A stretch of DNA of 19,133 bases from UBA5026 sp949065595. Its GTDB lineage: Bacteria; Bacillota_I; Bacilli_A; RF39; UBA660. Under the pieces are notes generated by a model. That model saw only the letters and a program-made list of their open reading frames with translations, was not told where the DNA came from and did no database searches. Each line of letters starts with the position of its first letter. Position 1 is the first letter of the stretch. The stretch spans positions 1 to 19,133 of the forward strand of contig CARSXK010000021.1 of NCBI GenBank assembly GCA_949065595.1, read 5' to 3'. Made by a program: the position numbers and the translations under genes. Below, one piece after another: positions 1-7,288 of this stretch.

Positions 1-2
1 TT

Positions 3-377
3 TTAGAACAAGTTGGCATAATCAATGGTAAGATTACTGAAATTGAAAATCAAATGATTCAGATAAATGAAAAAATAAATGAAATACAGATGAATGGCGA
101 TTTCAAAAATGTGTCTTCTAGATGGATACAAGTTGAAATTACAACAACAAATATAGCTACTGATGGTTACTACTATGCATCTTTATCATATTCATCAATC
201 CCTGTTTTAGATGGAACTAAAAGAATCGCTATATTTCCAATTGGGGCTTTTTTGAAATCCAATAGCAACGTACCTGTTATAGTAAATTCTTGGATGAATG
301 CGTATGTCAAAATTTGGGGAAAATATGCAGAGGCACCATATATCGTATATTTGCAGGAACTTTATGTGTCGGAATAA
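3..377 (+). CDS. C-terminal part of an unidentified protein (runs in from the left)
   Basis: The reading frame is already open at base 3, so the true start lies outside the window; the first internal ATG (54) is not preceded by a good ribosome binding site. The visible 124 residues begin with a short heptad-like, Asn/Ile/Glu-rich helix (about residues 1-35) and continue into a beta-rich region with many Tyr, Ser and Thr (motifs GYYYASLSYSS, IAIFPIGAF). A coiled stalk followed by a small beta domain is common at the C-terminus of phage tail or baseplate proteins and surface fibres, but I recognise no specific family. It converges on the RodA-family gene with stop codons 6 bases apart; a short stem-loop (AATAAGT/ACTTATT, 373-392) lies between them. 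Confidence 0.6.
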   Translation, partial: LEQVGIINGKITEIENQMIQINEKINEIQMNGDFKNVSSRWIQVEITTTNIATDGYYYASLSYSSIPVLDGTKRIAIFPIGAFLKSNSNVPVIVNSWMNAYVKIWGKYAEAPYIVYLQELYVSE

Positions 378-383
378 GTGAGT

Positions 384-1517
384 TTACTTATTTGTATACT
401 TCATACTTTCATTTGAAATATCAAAAATAATCCCTGTCATTATCATGTAACTGAGTAAACTAGAACCTCCATAACTAATGTAAGGCAGCGTAATCCCTGT
501 AATTGGCATAATCCCATAAGTCATTCCGATATTTTGAAATTGTTGATATATCAACATCCCCACGATCCCACCAATGATATATTTTTGAACATTGGAATTT
601 GTTTTAATGGCAGTAATGATTAAACGAATATCGAACAAGAGAATAATTGATAGAAATAAAAATGATCCAATAAAACCAAAGTTACTTGCAAATACAGCAA
701 AAATGAAATCTGTTTGAGGTTCTGGAAAATAAATCGGGGTATGATGAAATCCATGGCCAAAAAGGCCTCCAGATCCAATTGCAGTCATACCATACTGTAA
801 TTGGAATCCTGATCCGTTGGACCAATCCAGTAAACGATCGACTCTTAAAAAGAAACTTGTTCCAAAAAGGCGAATGAACAATTCTTGATTCTGAAAATAG
901 ATGATTAGAACACTTCCAATCGTTATGGCTAAAAGGGCAAATAGTATAATAAACCATCGATATCGAATTCCTGAGATAAACAACATGCAAATTGTAATTA
1001 ATAAATAAATTAAGACAACCCCAGTATCTGGCTGTAAAAAAGTTAGAATACTTGGAATTAGTACAATTATTCCAACTTTGCATAAAAATAGAAATTCTTC
1101 AAAAACGGTTGGATTGGAATGTTTGTCATGAAATTTTTGAATTTGTTGGGCAATCAGTAAAATTAAAATAATTTTCATAAATTCACTTGGTTGAATGGTT
1201 CCAACGCCAGGAAGAGCATACCAACATTTTGCTTCATTGATTTCCTTCCCAAAGAAAAATAAACCAATTAAAGATAGAATGCCAATGATATAAAAAAACC
1301 AAGCTTTCTTAATTAAAAAGGTGTTTCCAATTCTTAAAATAATGTAGGCAAGGATAAAACCAACTATATACCAAAGAAATTGTTTGAAGGCTAGATCTTG
1401 CATAGTATCTGGGAGTAGTGCTTGGGCACTATAGATAGATGCAACACTGATGATTGAAAATAGTATCATAGGAATGACCAAAAATATATCGATACGATAT
1501 TTTGCTATTTTATACAT
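384..1517 (-). CDS. RodA/FtsW/SpoVE-family (SEDS) peptidoglycan polymerase
   Basis: A 377-residue polytopic membrane protein of the SEDS family, the glycosyltransferases that polymerise glycan strands from lipid II together with a class B PBP. Family signatures are visible: GTIQPSEFMKI in the middle, LQPDTG, the loop with YGMTAIGSGGLFGHG, PEPQTDFIFAV, and near the C-terminus GITLPYISYGGSSL. About ten hydrophobic segments fit the fold. The ATG at 1517 is chosen because AAAGGTG sits 6 bases upstream; the in-frame GTG at 1526 overlaps that ribosome binding site. A promoter reading leftward is visible (TTGTAG at 1559-1564, TAAGAT at 1536-1541, 17-base spacer), with a perfect Spo0A box just upstream of it. 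That makes a SpoVE-like sporulation role possible, but sequence alone cannot separate RodA, FtsW and SpoVE. Confidence 0.93.
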   Translation of the reverse strand: MYKIAKYRIDIFLVIPMILFSIISVASIYSAQALLPDTMQDLAFKQFLWYIVGFILAYIILRIGNTFLIKKAWFFYIIGILSLIGLFFFGKEINEAKCWYALPGVGTIQPSEFMKIILILLIAQQIQKFHDKHSNPTVFEEFLFLCKVGIIVLIPSILTFLQPDTGVVLIYLLITICMLFISGIRYRWFIILFALLAITIGSVLIIYFQNQELFIRLFGTSFFLRVDRLLDWSNGSGFQLQYGMTAIGSGGLFGHGFHHTPIYFPEPQTDFIFAVFASNFGFIGSFLFLSIILLFDIRLIITAIKTNSNVQKYIIGGIVGMLIYQQFQNIGMTYGIMPITGITLPYISYGGSSLLSYMIMTGIIFDISNESMKYTNK

Positions 1518-1535
1518 ATGAATCACCTTTTTTTC

Positions 1536-1564
1536 ATCTTACCGCAAAATAAAATGAACTACAA
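1536..1564 (-). promoter_or_regulatory. Probable sigma-A promoter of the RodA-family gene
   Basis: On the minus strand TTGTAG (1559-1564) and TAAGAT (1536-1541) are separated by 17 bases, and the start codon lies about 19 bases downstream of the -10. The hexamers are moderate matches. Confidence 0.45.
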
Positions 1565-1578
1565 ATGAATTCGGTTGA

Positions 1579-1587
1579 TTCGACAAA
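1579..1587 (-). promoter_or_regulatory. Spo0A box (perfect consensus)
   Basis: The minus strand reads TTTGTCGAA, matching the Spo0A binding consensus TTTGTCRAA at 9 of 9 positions. It sits 14 bases upstream of the predicted -35 of the RodA-family gene and about 45 bases upstream of the -10 of the divergent EIIB-like gene, so it could control either. A 9-mer can occur by chance in A/T-rich DNA; three more related sites 500 bases away strengthen it. Confidence 0.55.
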
Positions 1588-1630
1588 ATTAGAATGAGAA
1601 AAAAAGATATTAAAATTAGAAAAAATATAG

Positions 1631-1636
1631 TATAAT
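1631..1636 (+). promoter_or_regulatory. -10 element of the EIIB-like gene
   Basis: A perfect TATAAT lies 18 bases before the TTG start. The region 17 bases upstream (TATTAA) is a poor -35, so activator help is conceivable; the Spo0A box at 1579-1587 is a candidate. Confidence 0.45.
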
Positions 1637-1653
1637 AAATACAGGTGATAAAA

Positions 1654-1968
1654 TTGGGAAATATACAGTATTTAGTAATTATTTTAATTTTAATTTTAAT
1701 CGCACTTGCGATTTCTAAATCAATGCGAAAAGATATTAAAATTGAAATGAATAAATTGGTAACCAGTTTGGGTGGAAAAGATAATATTTTAAATTATGAG
1801 GTGAATAAATCTAGGTTTATTGTAACCCTCAAAAATGTGGATATTGTAAATAAAGAGGCCATTCAAAAAATGGGTGCCAAAGGAATTGTTGAAATTGATC
1901 ATCAACTTAAAATTATTTTAGGGGATGAAGCACGTCAACTCAAAAAACAAATTGATGAGTTAAAATAA
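1654..1968 (+). CDS. Membrane-anchored EIIB-like (PTS glucose/sucrose-type) domain protein without active cysteine
   Basis: 104 residues: an N-terminal hydrophobic helix (about residues 4-22) followed by a domain that resembles the EIIB domain of glucose/sucrose-family phosphotransferase permeases. The LVTSLGGKDNI opening, the LKNVDIVNKEAIQKMGAKGI stretch and the closing IILGDEARQLKKQI follow the EIIB pattern. In active EIIB domains a C-x-T-R-L-R motif carries the phosphocysteine; the equivalent stretch here reads EVNKSRFIVTL, and the protein has no cysteine at all. It therefore cannot relay phosphate in the usual way; a structural or sensory role is my inference. TTG at 1654 is preferred because AGGTGAT lies 4-5 bases upstream; the GTG at 1645 lies inside that site. 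A TATAAT (1631-1636) precedes it and a strong hairpin follows, so it looks monocistronic. Confidence 0.72.
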   Translation: MGNIQYLVIILILILIALAISKSMRKDIKIEMNKLVTSLGGKDNILNYEVNKSRFIVTLKNVDIVNKEAIQKMGAKGIVEIDHQLKIILGDEARQLKKQIDELK

Positions 1969-1969
1969 T

Positions 1970-2037
1970 AAAAAACGATAGATGGTAAAAGGATATTAAC
2001 CTAGTTGGAAATCCCAAAAACCATATCGTTTTTTTAT
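1970..2037 (+). terminator. Intrinsic terminator after the EIIB-like gene
   Basis: A long arm beginning AAAAACGAT and continuing to ATGGT pairs with ACCAT-ATCG followed by seven T. The loop is about 33 bases and contains a second small GGAT/ATCC helix. It begins immediately after the stop codon. Confidence 0.75.
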
Positions 2038-2054
2038 TTATAAGATGGTTCAAA

Positions 2055-2098
2055 TTTCGACAAGTTTCGACAAGCAAAAAATGTACAATTTTGTCGAG
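2055..2098 (+). promoter_or_regulatory. Cluster of three Spo0A-box-like sites upstream of the kinase
   Basis: TTTCGACAAG occurs twice in perfect tandem (2055-2064 and 2065-2074); each reads CTTGTCGAA on the minus strand, 8 of 9 against TTTGTCRAA. A third copy in the opposite orientation, TTTGTCGAG (2090-2098), also 8 of 9, overlaps the kinase ribosome binding site. A possible -10, TACAAT (2084-2089), lies between them with no good -35, so the tandem pair occupies the place of the -35, as at Spo0A-activated promoters; the downstream copy would fit repression. Which applies cannot be told from sequence. Confidence 0.6.
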
Positions 2099-2106
2099 GT
2101 GAGAGA

Positions 2107-3360
2107 ATGGATTTATTTGAAACCATTATGATTAACGTTATTTTCATCATTTTTCCACTTGTGTTTTGTTTGTTGTATCAATCTTATAATCAAACAATGA
2201 ATAAAGAAAAAGGGGACTTGTTTTTAGACTTTGCCCTAATTACTTCTTTTTATCTTATTGTAAGATTTGGACTCAAAATGTCGTTACATCCCCCAATTCT
2301 ACTTTTTCATATTCCATTAATACTTGCTTATTTAAAAAATCGCAAGGCAAATGTTATTTTATTATCTGTATGCATTATTGTTTATTACAATCGTTGTTTG
2401 AATGTACCATGGCCATTTTTGATAATAGAATATAGCCTTTATTATGGAATTTATCAAATATGGAATTATAAGAAATGGAATGTTTCTGCCCTCATTAATC
2501 TGTTATTAATTGGAAAAAGTATCGGTATTGCAATTATGATATGGTTTCTTTTAGATACTTGGATAGTGCCTATTTTAGAATATTTTATTATCAACTTTTC
2601 ATTTATTGTCATAACAAAATTTACCATTTACCTATTTGAACGTGCTGAAGAAGTTTTGTCTCTTCGTTTGAAATTAAAACAATTTGAAAAAGAAAAAAAG
2701 TTAAGAGAATCTCTATTTAAAATTACACACGAGATTAAAAATCCAATTGCTGTATGTAAAGGGTATTTGGATATGTTTGATACAAACAATATTACACATA
2801 GTCAAAAATATATACCTATTATAAAAGATGAAATTGCACGGGTTCTTATTTTATTAGAAGATTTCTTATCCATTCATAAAATTAAAATAGAAAAAGAAAT
2901 TATGGATGTTAATTTGTTATTAGATAGTATTTATCAAAATTTTGTACCTATTTTAGAAAACCGAAATATAAAAGCAACATTTGAAATCGGGGAAGATGAA
3001 ATTTTTATGATGGGAGACTATAATCGTTTGTCACAAGTGTTAATCAATGTGATTAAAAATAGCATAGAAGCAATTCCAAATCATAAAAAAGGATACATAA
3101 ACGTTTTTTTAGAAGAAGATCCTACACATTTAAAAATCATAGTAAAAGACAATGGAAAAGGGATGACCAAAGAGGAGATGGCTAAAATTAAGGAACCATT
3201 TTTTACCACTAAAGAAAAAGGAACTGGGTTAGGTGTTTATCTTTCCGATGAAATCATAAAAGAACATGGAGGTACCATACAATATATATCAGAAGAAGGA
3301 AATGGAACTACTGTTGTCATTACTTTTCCAAGAAAACAAAGTGAATTTAATATGGTTTAA
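2107..3360 (+). CDS. Membrane sensor histidine kinase, KinB-like (probable sporulation kinase)
   Basis: 417 residues. The first about 175 residues form roughly six hydrophobic segments with almost no extracytoplasmic domain, like KinB of Bacillus subtilis. A short coiled linker (180-203) leads to the phosphoacceptor helix HEIKNP with His208, then a HATPase domain: N-box NVIKNSIEAI (about 314-323), G1 box DNGKGM (348-353), F-box EPFFTTKE and G2 GTGLG (372-376), ending GGTI and GNGTTVVITFP. All catalytic motifs are present. The start has GAGGTGAG 5 bases upstream. No response regulator gene is adjacent, which fits an orphan kinase feeding a phosphorelay. The Spo0A-like boxes in front of it support, but do not prove, a place in Spo0A control. 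Confidence 0.85.
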   Translation: MDLFETIMINVIFIIFPLVFCLLYQSYNQTMNKEKGDLFLDFALITSFYLIVRFGLKMSLHPPILLFHIPLILAYLKNRKANVILLSVCIIVYYNRCLNVPWPFLIIEYSLYYGIYQIWNYKKWNVSALINLLLIGKSIGIAIMIWFLLDTWIVPILEYFIINFSFIVITKFTIYLFERAEEVLSLRLKLKQFEKEKKLRESLFKITHEIKNPIAVCKGYLDMFDTNNITHSQKYIPIIKDEIARVLILLEDFLSIHKIKIEKEIMDVNLLLDSIYQNFVPILENRNIKATFEIGEDEIFMMGDYNRLSQVLINVIKNSIEAIPNHKKGYINVFLEEDPTHLKIIVKDNGKGMTKEEMAKIKEPFFTTKEKGTGLGVYLSDEIIKEHGGTIQYISEEGNGTTVVITFPRKQSEFNMV

Positions 3361-3442
3361 AAGAAAAAGCAAAAGCATAATATTGATTGACAAATTTCTT
3401 TTTTTTTGAGAGAATATGTATATAAGAATTGAGGTGGTTTGT

Positions 3443-3766
3443 ATGTATCAAGAGAGAATTTTACTAACTGGCAAAGATATTTTAGAAAAGGAATTTAAAA
3501 TAGATACAAGAGGATATCGACCACAAGAAGTAGATAAATTTTTGGATGTCATTATTCGTGATTATGAAGAATTTATGATTATTATCAAAGAAATCGAAAG
3601 TGAAAAAAAAGAATTGATTGAAGACAATATTAAATTAAAACAAGAAATTCGTAATTTAAGAACTAAATTGCAAGTACTTTCTGAAGAATCTGGTGGCGAA
3701 GTATCAAACGCAGATTTATTAAGAAGATTATCTAATTTGGAAAAAATTATCTATGGAAAAGAATAA
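3443..3766 (+). CDS. gpsB: Cell-cycle protein GpsB (DivIVA family)
   Basis: 107 residues. The N-terminal membrane-binding/dimerisation module is clear: LTGKDILEKEFKIDTRGYRP followed by EVDKFLDVIIRDYEEF, the DivIVA/GpsB lipid-binding and coiled-coil start. A coiled coil follows to about residue 75, then a short C-terminal helical bundle (DLLRRLSNLEKIIYG) typical of GpsB hexamers; the length matches GpsB and is too short for DivIVA. GpsB couples penicillin-binding proteins to the division/elongation switch. ATG at 3443 has GAGGTGG 5 bases upstream; ATG at 3416 has none. RNase P RNA directly downstream is the order known in Bacillus and supports the name. No terminator separates it from the kinase upstream. 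An ATTGACAAA at 3386-3394 could be a -35 or a weak (8/9) Spo0A site. Confidence 0.9.
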   Translation: MYQERILLTGKDILEKEFKIDTRGYRPQEVDKFLDVIIRDYEEFMIIIKEIESEKKELIEDNIKLKQEIRNLRTKLQVLSEESGGEVSNADLLRRLSNLEKIIYGKE

Positions 3767-4120
3767 TATTTAGACAAACGCTGCATTCATTTGTAATGTA
3801 GAGGAAAGTCCATGCTCGCACAATCTGTGATGATTGTAGTGTTCGTGTAGGGGGAAGACATAACCCCTAGTAGAGAAATCTAACGGCTCACGAAATTACC
3901 TAAGTCTTAAAAGATATGGTTAAAGTAGGTATAAAAGTGCCATAGTGACGAAGAAATCAGAAATGGTGGAAATGGAACGCGGTAAACCCCACGAGCGAGA
4001 AACCCAAATTTTGGTAGGGGAGCCTGATAAAAGAGAAACGAATCTTTTATGGGATTGATGATTCAATAGATAAATGTTTGTCGCCTAGGAATAGGAACAG
4101 AACATGGCTTATTAAATATT
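3765..4120 (+). ncRNA. rnpB: RNase P RNA, Bacillus (B) type
   Basis: The conserved blocks of the bacterial ribozyme appear in order: GAGGAAAGTCCATGCTCGCA near the 5' end, GTGCCATAGTGACGAAG, GGAACGCGGTAAACCCC, CGAGCGAGAAACCCAAAT with TTTTGGTAGGGGAGCC, then GATAAATG-TTGTCGCC, and ACAGAACATGGCTTA at the 3' end. The layout is like that of the Bacillus subtilis RNA, at about 355 nt instead of about 400. The terminal helix P1 pairs AATATTTA (3765-3772) with TAAATATT (4113-4120); with flanking bases it extends to 11 pairs and is followed by a run of T (4122-4129) that ends transcription. The P1 5' strand overlaps the gpsB stop codon. Confidence 0.97.
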
Positions 4121-4152
4121 ATTTTTTTTGATTTTAGAAAGTTGGTGAATAC

Positions 4153-4653
4153 TTGGAGGAAATTGGAATCGCTTTAAAAGAAGCAAGAGAAAATATTGGA
4201 CTTTCGATTGAAGAAGCAGCAAGTGATCTTAAGGTTAAGCCAAGTCAAATTGAAAGTATAGAAGCTGGAGATAAGGAGCCATTTAAAGATGTATTTGCTC
4301 TTAAGTATTTTATCCGTGATTATGCAAAATATTTAGGACTCAATTATGAAGATATGATAGATGAATTTAATGAATATTTATTTGACTATACTTCCAAAAT
4401 ATCACTAGATGATATTAAGCGTGCTAAAAAACAGATTGAAAAAAAAGAAGAAAAAGTAGACCGAATTGCGTCTCCATATACCATTGAAAGAGAGCGTAAA
4501 TGGACTATGCCGCCTTTTTTCATTTATTTGATTATGCTGATTGCCGTTATATGTGCAGTATGGTATATTGTTTCTTTATTTCATGTGGAAAAACCAAAAG
4601 AACAGGAAAATCTTGTAAGCTATAGGGAAATGGATCGAGGAATTGTACTATGA
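4153..4653 (+). CDS. RodZ-like helix-turn-helix membrane protein (YmfM-type)
   Basis: 166 residues. The N-terminus is the RodZ-type helix-turn-helix (LKEARENIGLSIEEAASDLKV to about residue 75, with FALKYFIRDYAKYLGLNYEDM). A charged, Lys/Glu-rich linker with coiled character follows (about 93-105), then one transmembrane helix (about 122-142) and a short tail of some 24 residues. Classical RodZ has a long periplasmic beta domain; this one is missing, giving a compact version. RodZ links the actin-like MreB to the cell-wall elongation machine. Translation probably starts at TTG 4153, preceded by GGTGAAT. The last four bases overlap pgsA (ATGA), so the two are translationally coupled. The neighbouring order rodZ-like, pgsA, recA matches Bacillus ymfM-pgsA-cinA-recA. 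Confidence 0.8.
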   Translation: MEEIGIALKEARENIGLSIEEAASDLKVKPSQIESIEAGDKEPFKDVFALKYFIRDYAKYLGLNYEDMIDEFNEYLFDYTSKISLDDIKRAKKQIEKKEEKVDRIASPYTIERERKWTMPPFFIYLIMLIAVICAVWYIVSLFHVEKPKEQENLVSYREMDRGIVL

Positions 4654-5264
4654 ATTTACCAAATAAAATTACCATCAGTCGTATTATTTTATCATTAATG
4701 ATTATCGCACTTTTGCTATTTCCATTAGATGCATCAGGGCTTTCCTTGCCAAAATTATTCATCAATGAATCCATTGTAGTTGATATAAAATATATATTAG
4801 CAGGCTTTTTATTTATTATTGCTTCTTTAACAGATTATCTAGATGGCTATCTAGCACGTAAAAAGCATTTAGTGACTGATTTTGGTAAAATGATGGATGC
4901 GATTGCCGATAAAATTCTTGTCAATTCAGTATTGGTCATTCTATCCGCTAATGGTTTTATATCGCCTATTATCCCAGTAGTTATCATCATCCGTGATAGT
5001 GTAGTTAATTCGATTAAAATGCTTGCAGGTAATAAAGGTAAAGTCGTTGCAGCAATTAAATCAGGAAAAGTGAAAACAGCCTGTTTGATGACTGGAATTG
5101 TACTTACCTTATTCTACAACTTACCATTCGAGTTATGGAATTTTAAAGTATCGGATGCCTTGTTAATTGTAGCAGCCGTTTTATCTGTTATCTCTGCAAT
5201 GCAATATTACTATATGAATCGGGAATTGTTATTAAAAGAAAAAAAGGAAATTCTAGAAAACTAG
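4650..5264 (+). CDS. pgsA: CDP-diacylglycerol--glycerol-3-phosphate 3-phosphatidyltransferase
   Basis: 204-residue membrane protein that makes phosphatidylglycerol phosphate from CDP-diacylglycerol and glycerol-3-phosphate, the committed step to phosphatidylglycerol. The CDP-alcohol phosphotransferase signature D-x2-DG-x2-AR-x8-G-x3-D-x3-D is complete: DYLDGYLARKK, then DFGKMMDAIADK. The N-terminal NLPNKITISRIILS is also typical of PgsA. Several hydrophobic helices surround it. It starts four bases inside the RodZ-like gene. The stop codon lies in the stem of the following terminator. The cinA gene that follows pgsA in Bacillus is absent here. Confidence 0.95.
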   Translation: MNLPNKITISRIILSLMIIALLLFPLDASGLSLPKLFINESIVVDIKYILAGFLFIIASLTDYLDGYLARKKHLVTDFGKMMDAIADKILVNSVLVILSANGFISPIIPVVIIIRDSVVNSIKMLAGNKGKVVAAIKSGKVKTACLMTGIVLTLFYNLPFELWNFKVSDALLIVAAVLSVISAMQYYYMNRELLLKEKKEILEN

Positions 5265-5274
5265 AATTTTTATT
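5248..5274 (+). terminator. Intrinsic terminator after pgsA
   Basis: AAATTCTAG, loop AAAA, CTAGAATTT, then further T. The pgsA TAG stop is inside the right arm. Confidence 0.8.
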
Positions 5275-5340
5275 ATGTAAAAAATAAATATTGATATAGT
5301 AGAAATGGCCTATTTGCTCTAAATAGATTGCAAAAACAAT

Positions 5341-5354
5341 CAAACAAATGTTCG
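5341..5354 (+). promoter_or_regulatory. Possible LexA (DinR-type) SOS box upstream of recA
   Basis: CAAACAAATGTTCG has the 5-4-5 form of the Firmicute SOS box CGAAC-N4-GTTCG with a single mismatch (second base A). It lies 9 bases upstream of the recA -35, a plausible operator position. Confidence 0.45.
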
Positions 5355-5363
5355 TAAAAAGTC

Positions 5364-5392
5364 TTGACAAGTGTTATTTTGTATTATATAAT
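5364..5392 (+). promoter_or_regulatory. recA promoter
   Basis: TTGACA (5364-5369) and TATAAT (5387-5392) with a 17-base spacer, both perfect consensus hexamers. The start codon follows after 29 bases with an AAGGAGG site. Confidence 0.85.
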
Positions 5393-5421
5393 AGGCATGT
5401 AAATATTAAGGAGGAAATTAA

Positions 5422-6459
5422 ATGGTGAAATCATCAGGAGATAAAACATTAGAACAAGTATTAGCAAATATAGAAAAACAATTTGGAAAAGGATCTGTCA
5501 TGAAGTTGGGTGACAATGAACATAGAGAAATCGATGTGATTCCTAGTGGATCATTATCATTAGATATTTGTTTGGGAATTGGAGGATATCCCAAAGGTCG
5601 TATTATTGAAATTTATGGCCCAGAATCCAGTGGTAAAACCACATTTGCGCTTCATGCGATTGCGGAAGCACAAAAATTAGGAGGAAGAGCAGCATTTATT
5701 GATGCAGAGCATTCATTGGATCCGCAATATGCGTCTAAATTGGGTGTAAATATCAATGAATTACTGTTATCACAACCAGATAATGGAGAACAAGCCTTGG
5801 AAATTTGTGAGGCATTGGTTCGTAGTGGAGCAATCAGTATTATAGTAATTGACTCTGTTGCTGCTTTGGTACCACAGGCTGAAATTGAAGGAGAAATGGG
5901 AGATAGCCATGTTGGCTTACAGGCAAGATTGATGAGTCAAGCATTGCGTAAGCTATCTGGTGTGATTAATAAAACAAACACCATTTGTATTTTTATCAAT
6001 CAATTGCGTGAAAAAGTTGGTGTTATGTTTGGTAATCCAGAAACAACTCCAGGAGGACGTGCTTTAAAATTCTATGCTTCTGTTCGTTTGGAAATTAGAC
6101 GATCAGAACAAATCAAAGATGGAACTGATATCATCGGAAATAAGACCAGTATTAAGGTTGTAAAAAATAAGATGGCCCCTCCATTCAAAAGTTGCGTGGT
6201 AGATATTATGTATGGAGAAGGAGTATCTTACGAAGGTGAAATTGTTGACCTTGCAAGTGATGCTAATGTTTTAGAAAAAAGTGGTTCTTGGTATGCATAT
6301 AAAGGCGAAAAATTAGGCCAAGGCAAAGAAAATGTGAAAGAGGTTTTAAAAACCAATACTAAATTGAAAGCAGAGTTGGAAAAACAAGTACGTGAGCATT
6401 ATGAAATTTCAAATAAAAAACAAAATGCGAATAAGGTAGAAAAAGTTGAAACTGTATAA
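5422..6459 (+). CDS. recA: Recombinase RecA
   Basis: 345 residues, full length for RecA. It forms filaments on single-stranded DNA, drives strand exchange and stimulates LexA self-cleavage. Visible motifs: LEQVLANIEKQFGKGSVMKLG at the start of the core, Walker A GPESSGKT (66-73), the catalytic Glu in FIDAEHSLDP, Walker B IIVIDSVAAL, loop L1 around EGEMGDSHVG, FINQLREKVGVMFGNPE, and loop L2 with TTPGGRALKFYAS. The C-terminal tail is Lys/Asn-rich and less acidic than in many RecAs. AAGGAGG lies 7-8 bases before ATG. It has its own strong promoter, a possible SOS box and a terminator, so it is a single-gene unit. Confidence 0.98.
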   Translation: MVKSSGDKTLEQVLANIEKQFGKGSVMKLGDNEHREIDVIPSGSLSLDICLGIGGYPKGRIIEIYGPESSGKTTFALHAIAEAQKLGGRAAFIDAEHSLDPQYASKLGVNINELLLSQPDNGEQALEICEALVRSGAISIIVIDSVAALVPQAEIEGEMGDSHVGLQARLMSQALRKLSGVINKTNTICIFINQLREKVGVMFGNPETTPGGRALKFYASVRLEIRRSEQIKDGTDIIGNKTSIKVVKNKMAPPFKSCVVDIMYGEGVSYEGEIVDLASDANVLEKSGSWYAYKGEKLGQGKENVKEVLKTNTKLKAELEKQVREHYEISNKKQNANKVEKVETV

Positions 6460-6461
6460 TA

Positions 6462-6499
6462 GGGTGTAGAAAGCATTTCGTTTTCACACCCTTTTTTTG
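6462..6499 (+). terminator. Intrinsic terminator after recA
   Basis: GGGTGT pairs with ACACCC, with an inner GAAA/TTTC helix, followed by seven T. Confidence 0.85.
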
Positions 6500-6541
6500 T
6501 TTGAGAATTTATTGTATAATAGAAATGAAAAGAGTGATAAC

Positions 6542-7288
6542 ATGTACTTTCAGAATATGGTTGCCCTGATTACAGGTGCTGGAAGAGGAATTGGATCTGC
6601 AATTGCAGAAGAATTTGCATCCCATGGCTGTAATTTAATTTTAAATTATTGTACAAGTGAAAAAGAAACCAGAAAATTGCAAGAAAGACTTATGAAAGAC
6701 TATTCCATCCAAGCCCTTGCGATAAAAGCTGATATTTCACAAGAAGATGAAGTAAAACATATGATAGAGACTGCAATAGAAATATTTGGAAAAATTGATA
6801 TTTTAGTAAACAATGCAGGGATTGCGGTTGATACATTATATGAAAATAAAACAGTAGAAAATTTTCGGAAAACACTTGATGTCAATTTAATTGGAACTTT
6901 TTTAGTGAGCAAATATGTGGGAGACTTGATGTATCAAAATAAAAAAGGCGCTATTATCAATCTTGCTTCTACCAATGGCATAGACCAATACTTTCCAATG
7001 TGTTTGGATTATGATGCCTCCAAGGCTGGTGTTATTTCTTTGACTCACAATTTGGCACTTCAGTATGCGCCATATGTGAGAGTGAATGCTGTTGCCCCAG
7101 GATGGGTTGCGACTGAAAATGAAATGCGTGAATTGGATTTAGATTATATACAATCAGAACAAGAAAAAATTTATTTGAGGAGATTTGGAGAACCAAAAGA
7201 AATTGCAAAAGTCGTATCGTTTTTAGCAAGCGAAAATGCCAGTTTTGTAAATAATGCGATACTTCGTGTAGATGGAGGACAAAGATGA
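6542..7288 (+). CDS. Short-chain dehydrogenase/reductase, FabG-like
   Basis: 248-residue classical SDR, an NAD(P)H-dependent oxidoreductase. The cofactor loop is TGAGRGIG (11-18), NNAG follows the DILV strand, and the catalytic set is complete: Asn in LDVNLIGTF, Ser in NLASTNG and Y-x3-K in YDASKAG. RVNAVAPGWVATEN and the terminal LRVDGGQR are typical of the 3-oxoacyl-ACP reductase group, but substrate cannot be assigned and no fatty-acid genes are nearby. ATG 6542 has AGAGTGAT just upstream; the earlier ATG 6497 lies inside the recA terminator. A TATAAT occurs at 6515-6520. Its stop overlaps the next start (ATGA, 7285-7288), indicating translational coupling. Confidence 0.85.
   Translation: MYFQNMVALITGAGRGIGSAIAEEFASHGCNLILNYCTSEKETRKLQERLMKDYSIQALAIKADISQEDEVKHMIETAIEIFGKIDILVNNAGIAVDTLYENKTVENFRKTLDVNLIGTFLVSKYVGDLMYQNKKGAIINLASTNGIDQYFPMCLDYDASKAGVISLTHNLALQYAPYVRVNAVAPGWVATENEMRELDLDYIQSEQEKIYLRRFGEPKEIAKVVSFLASENASFVNNAILRVDGGQR

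Noticed and set aside
682..1083. 133-codon minus-strand open frame inside the RodA-family gene
   Set aside because: It lies in another frame of a clearly conserved gene and has no ribosome binding site or recognisable motif.
2055..2098. Start of a CRISPR array or iteron origin
   Set aside because: Only two tandem 10-base copies without spacers; the sequence matches the Spo0A box, and no cas or rep gene is near. No CRISPR array was seen anywhere in the window.
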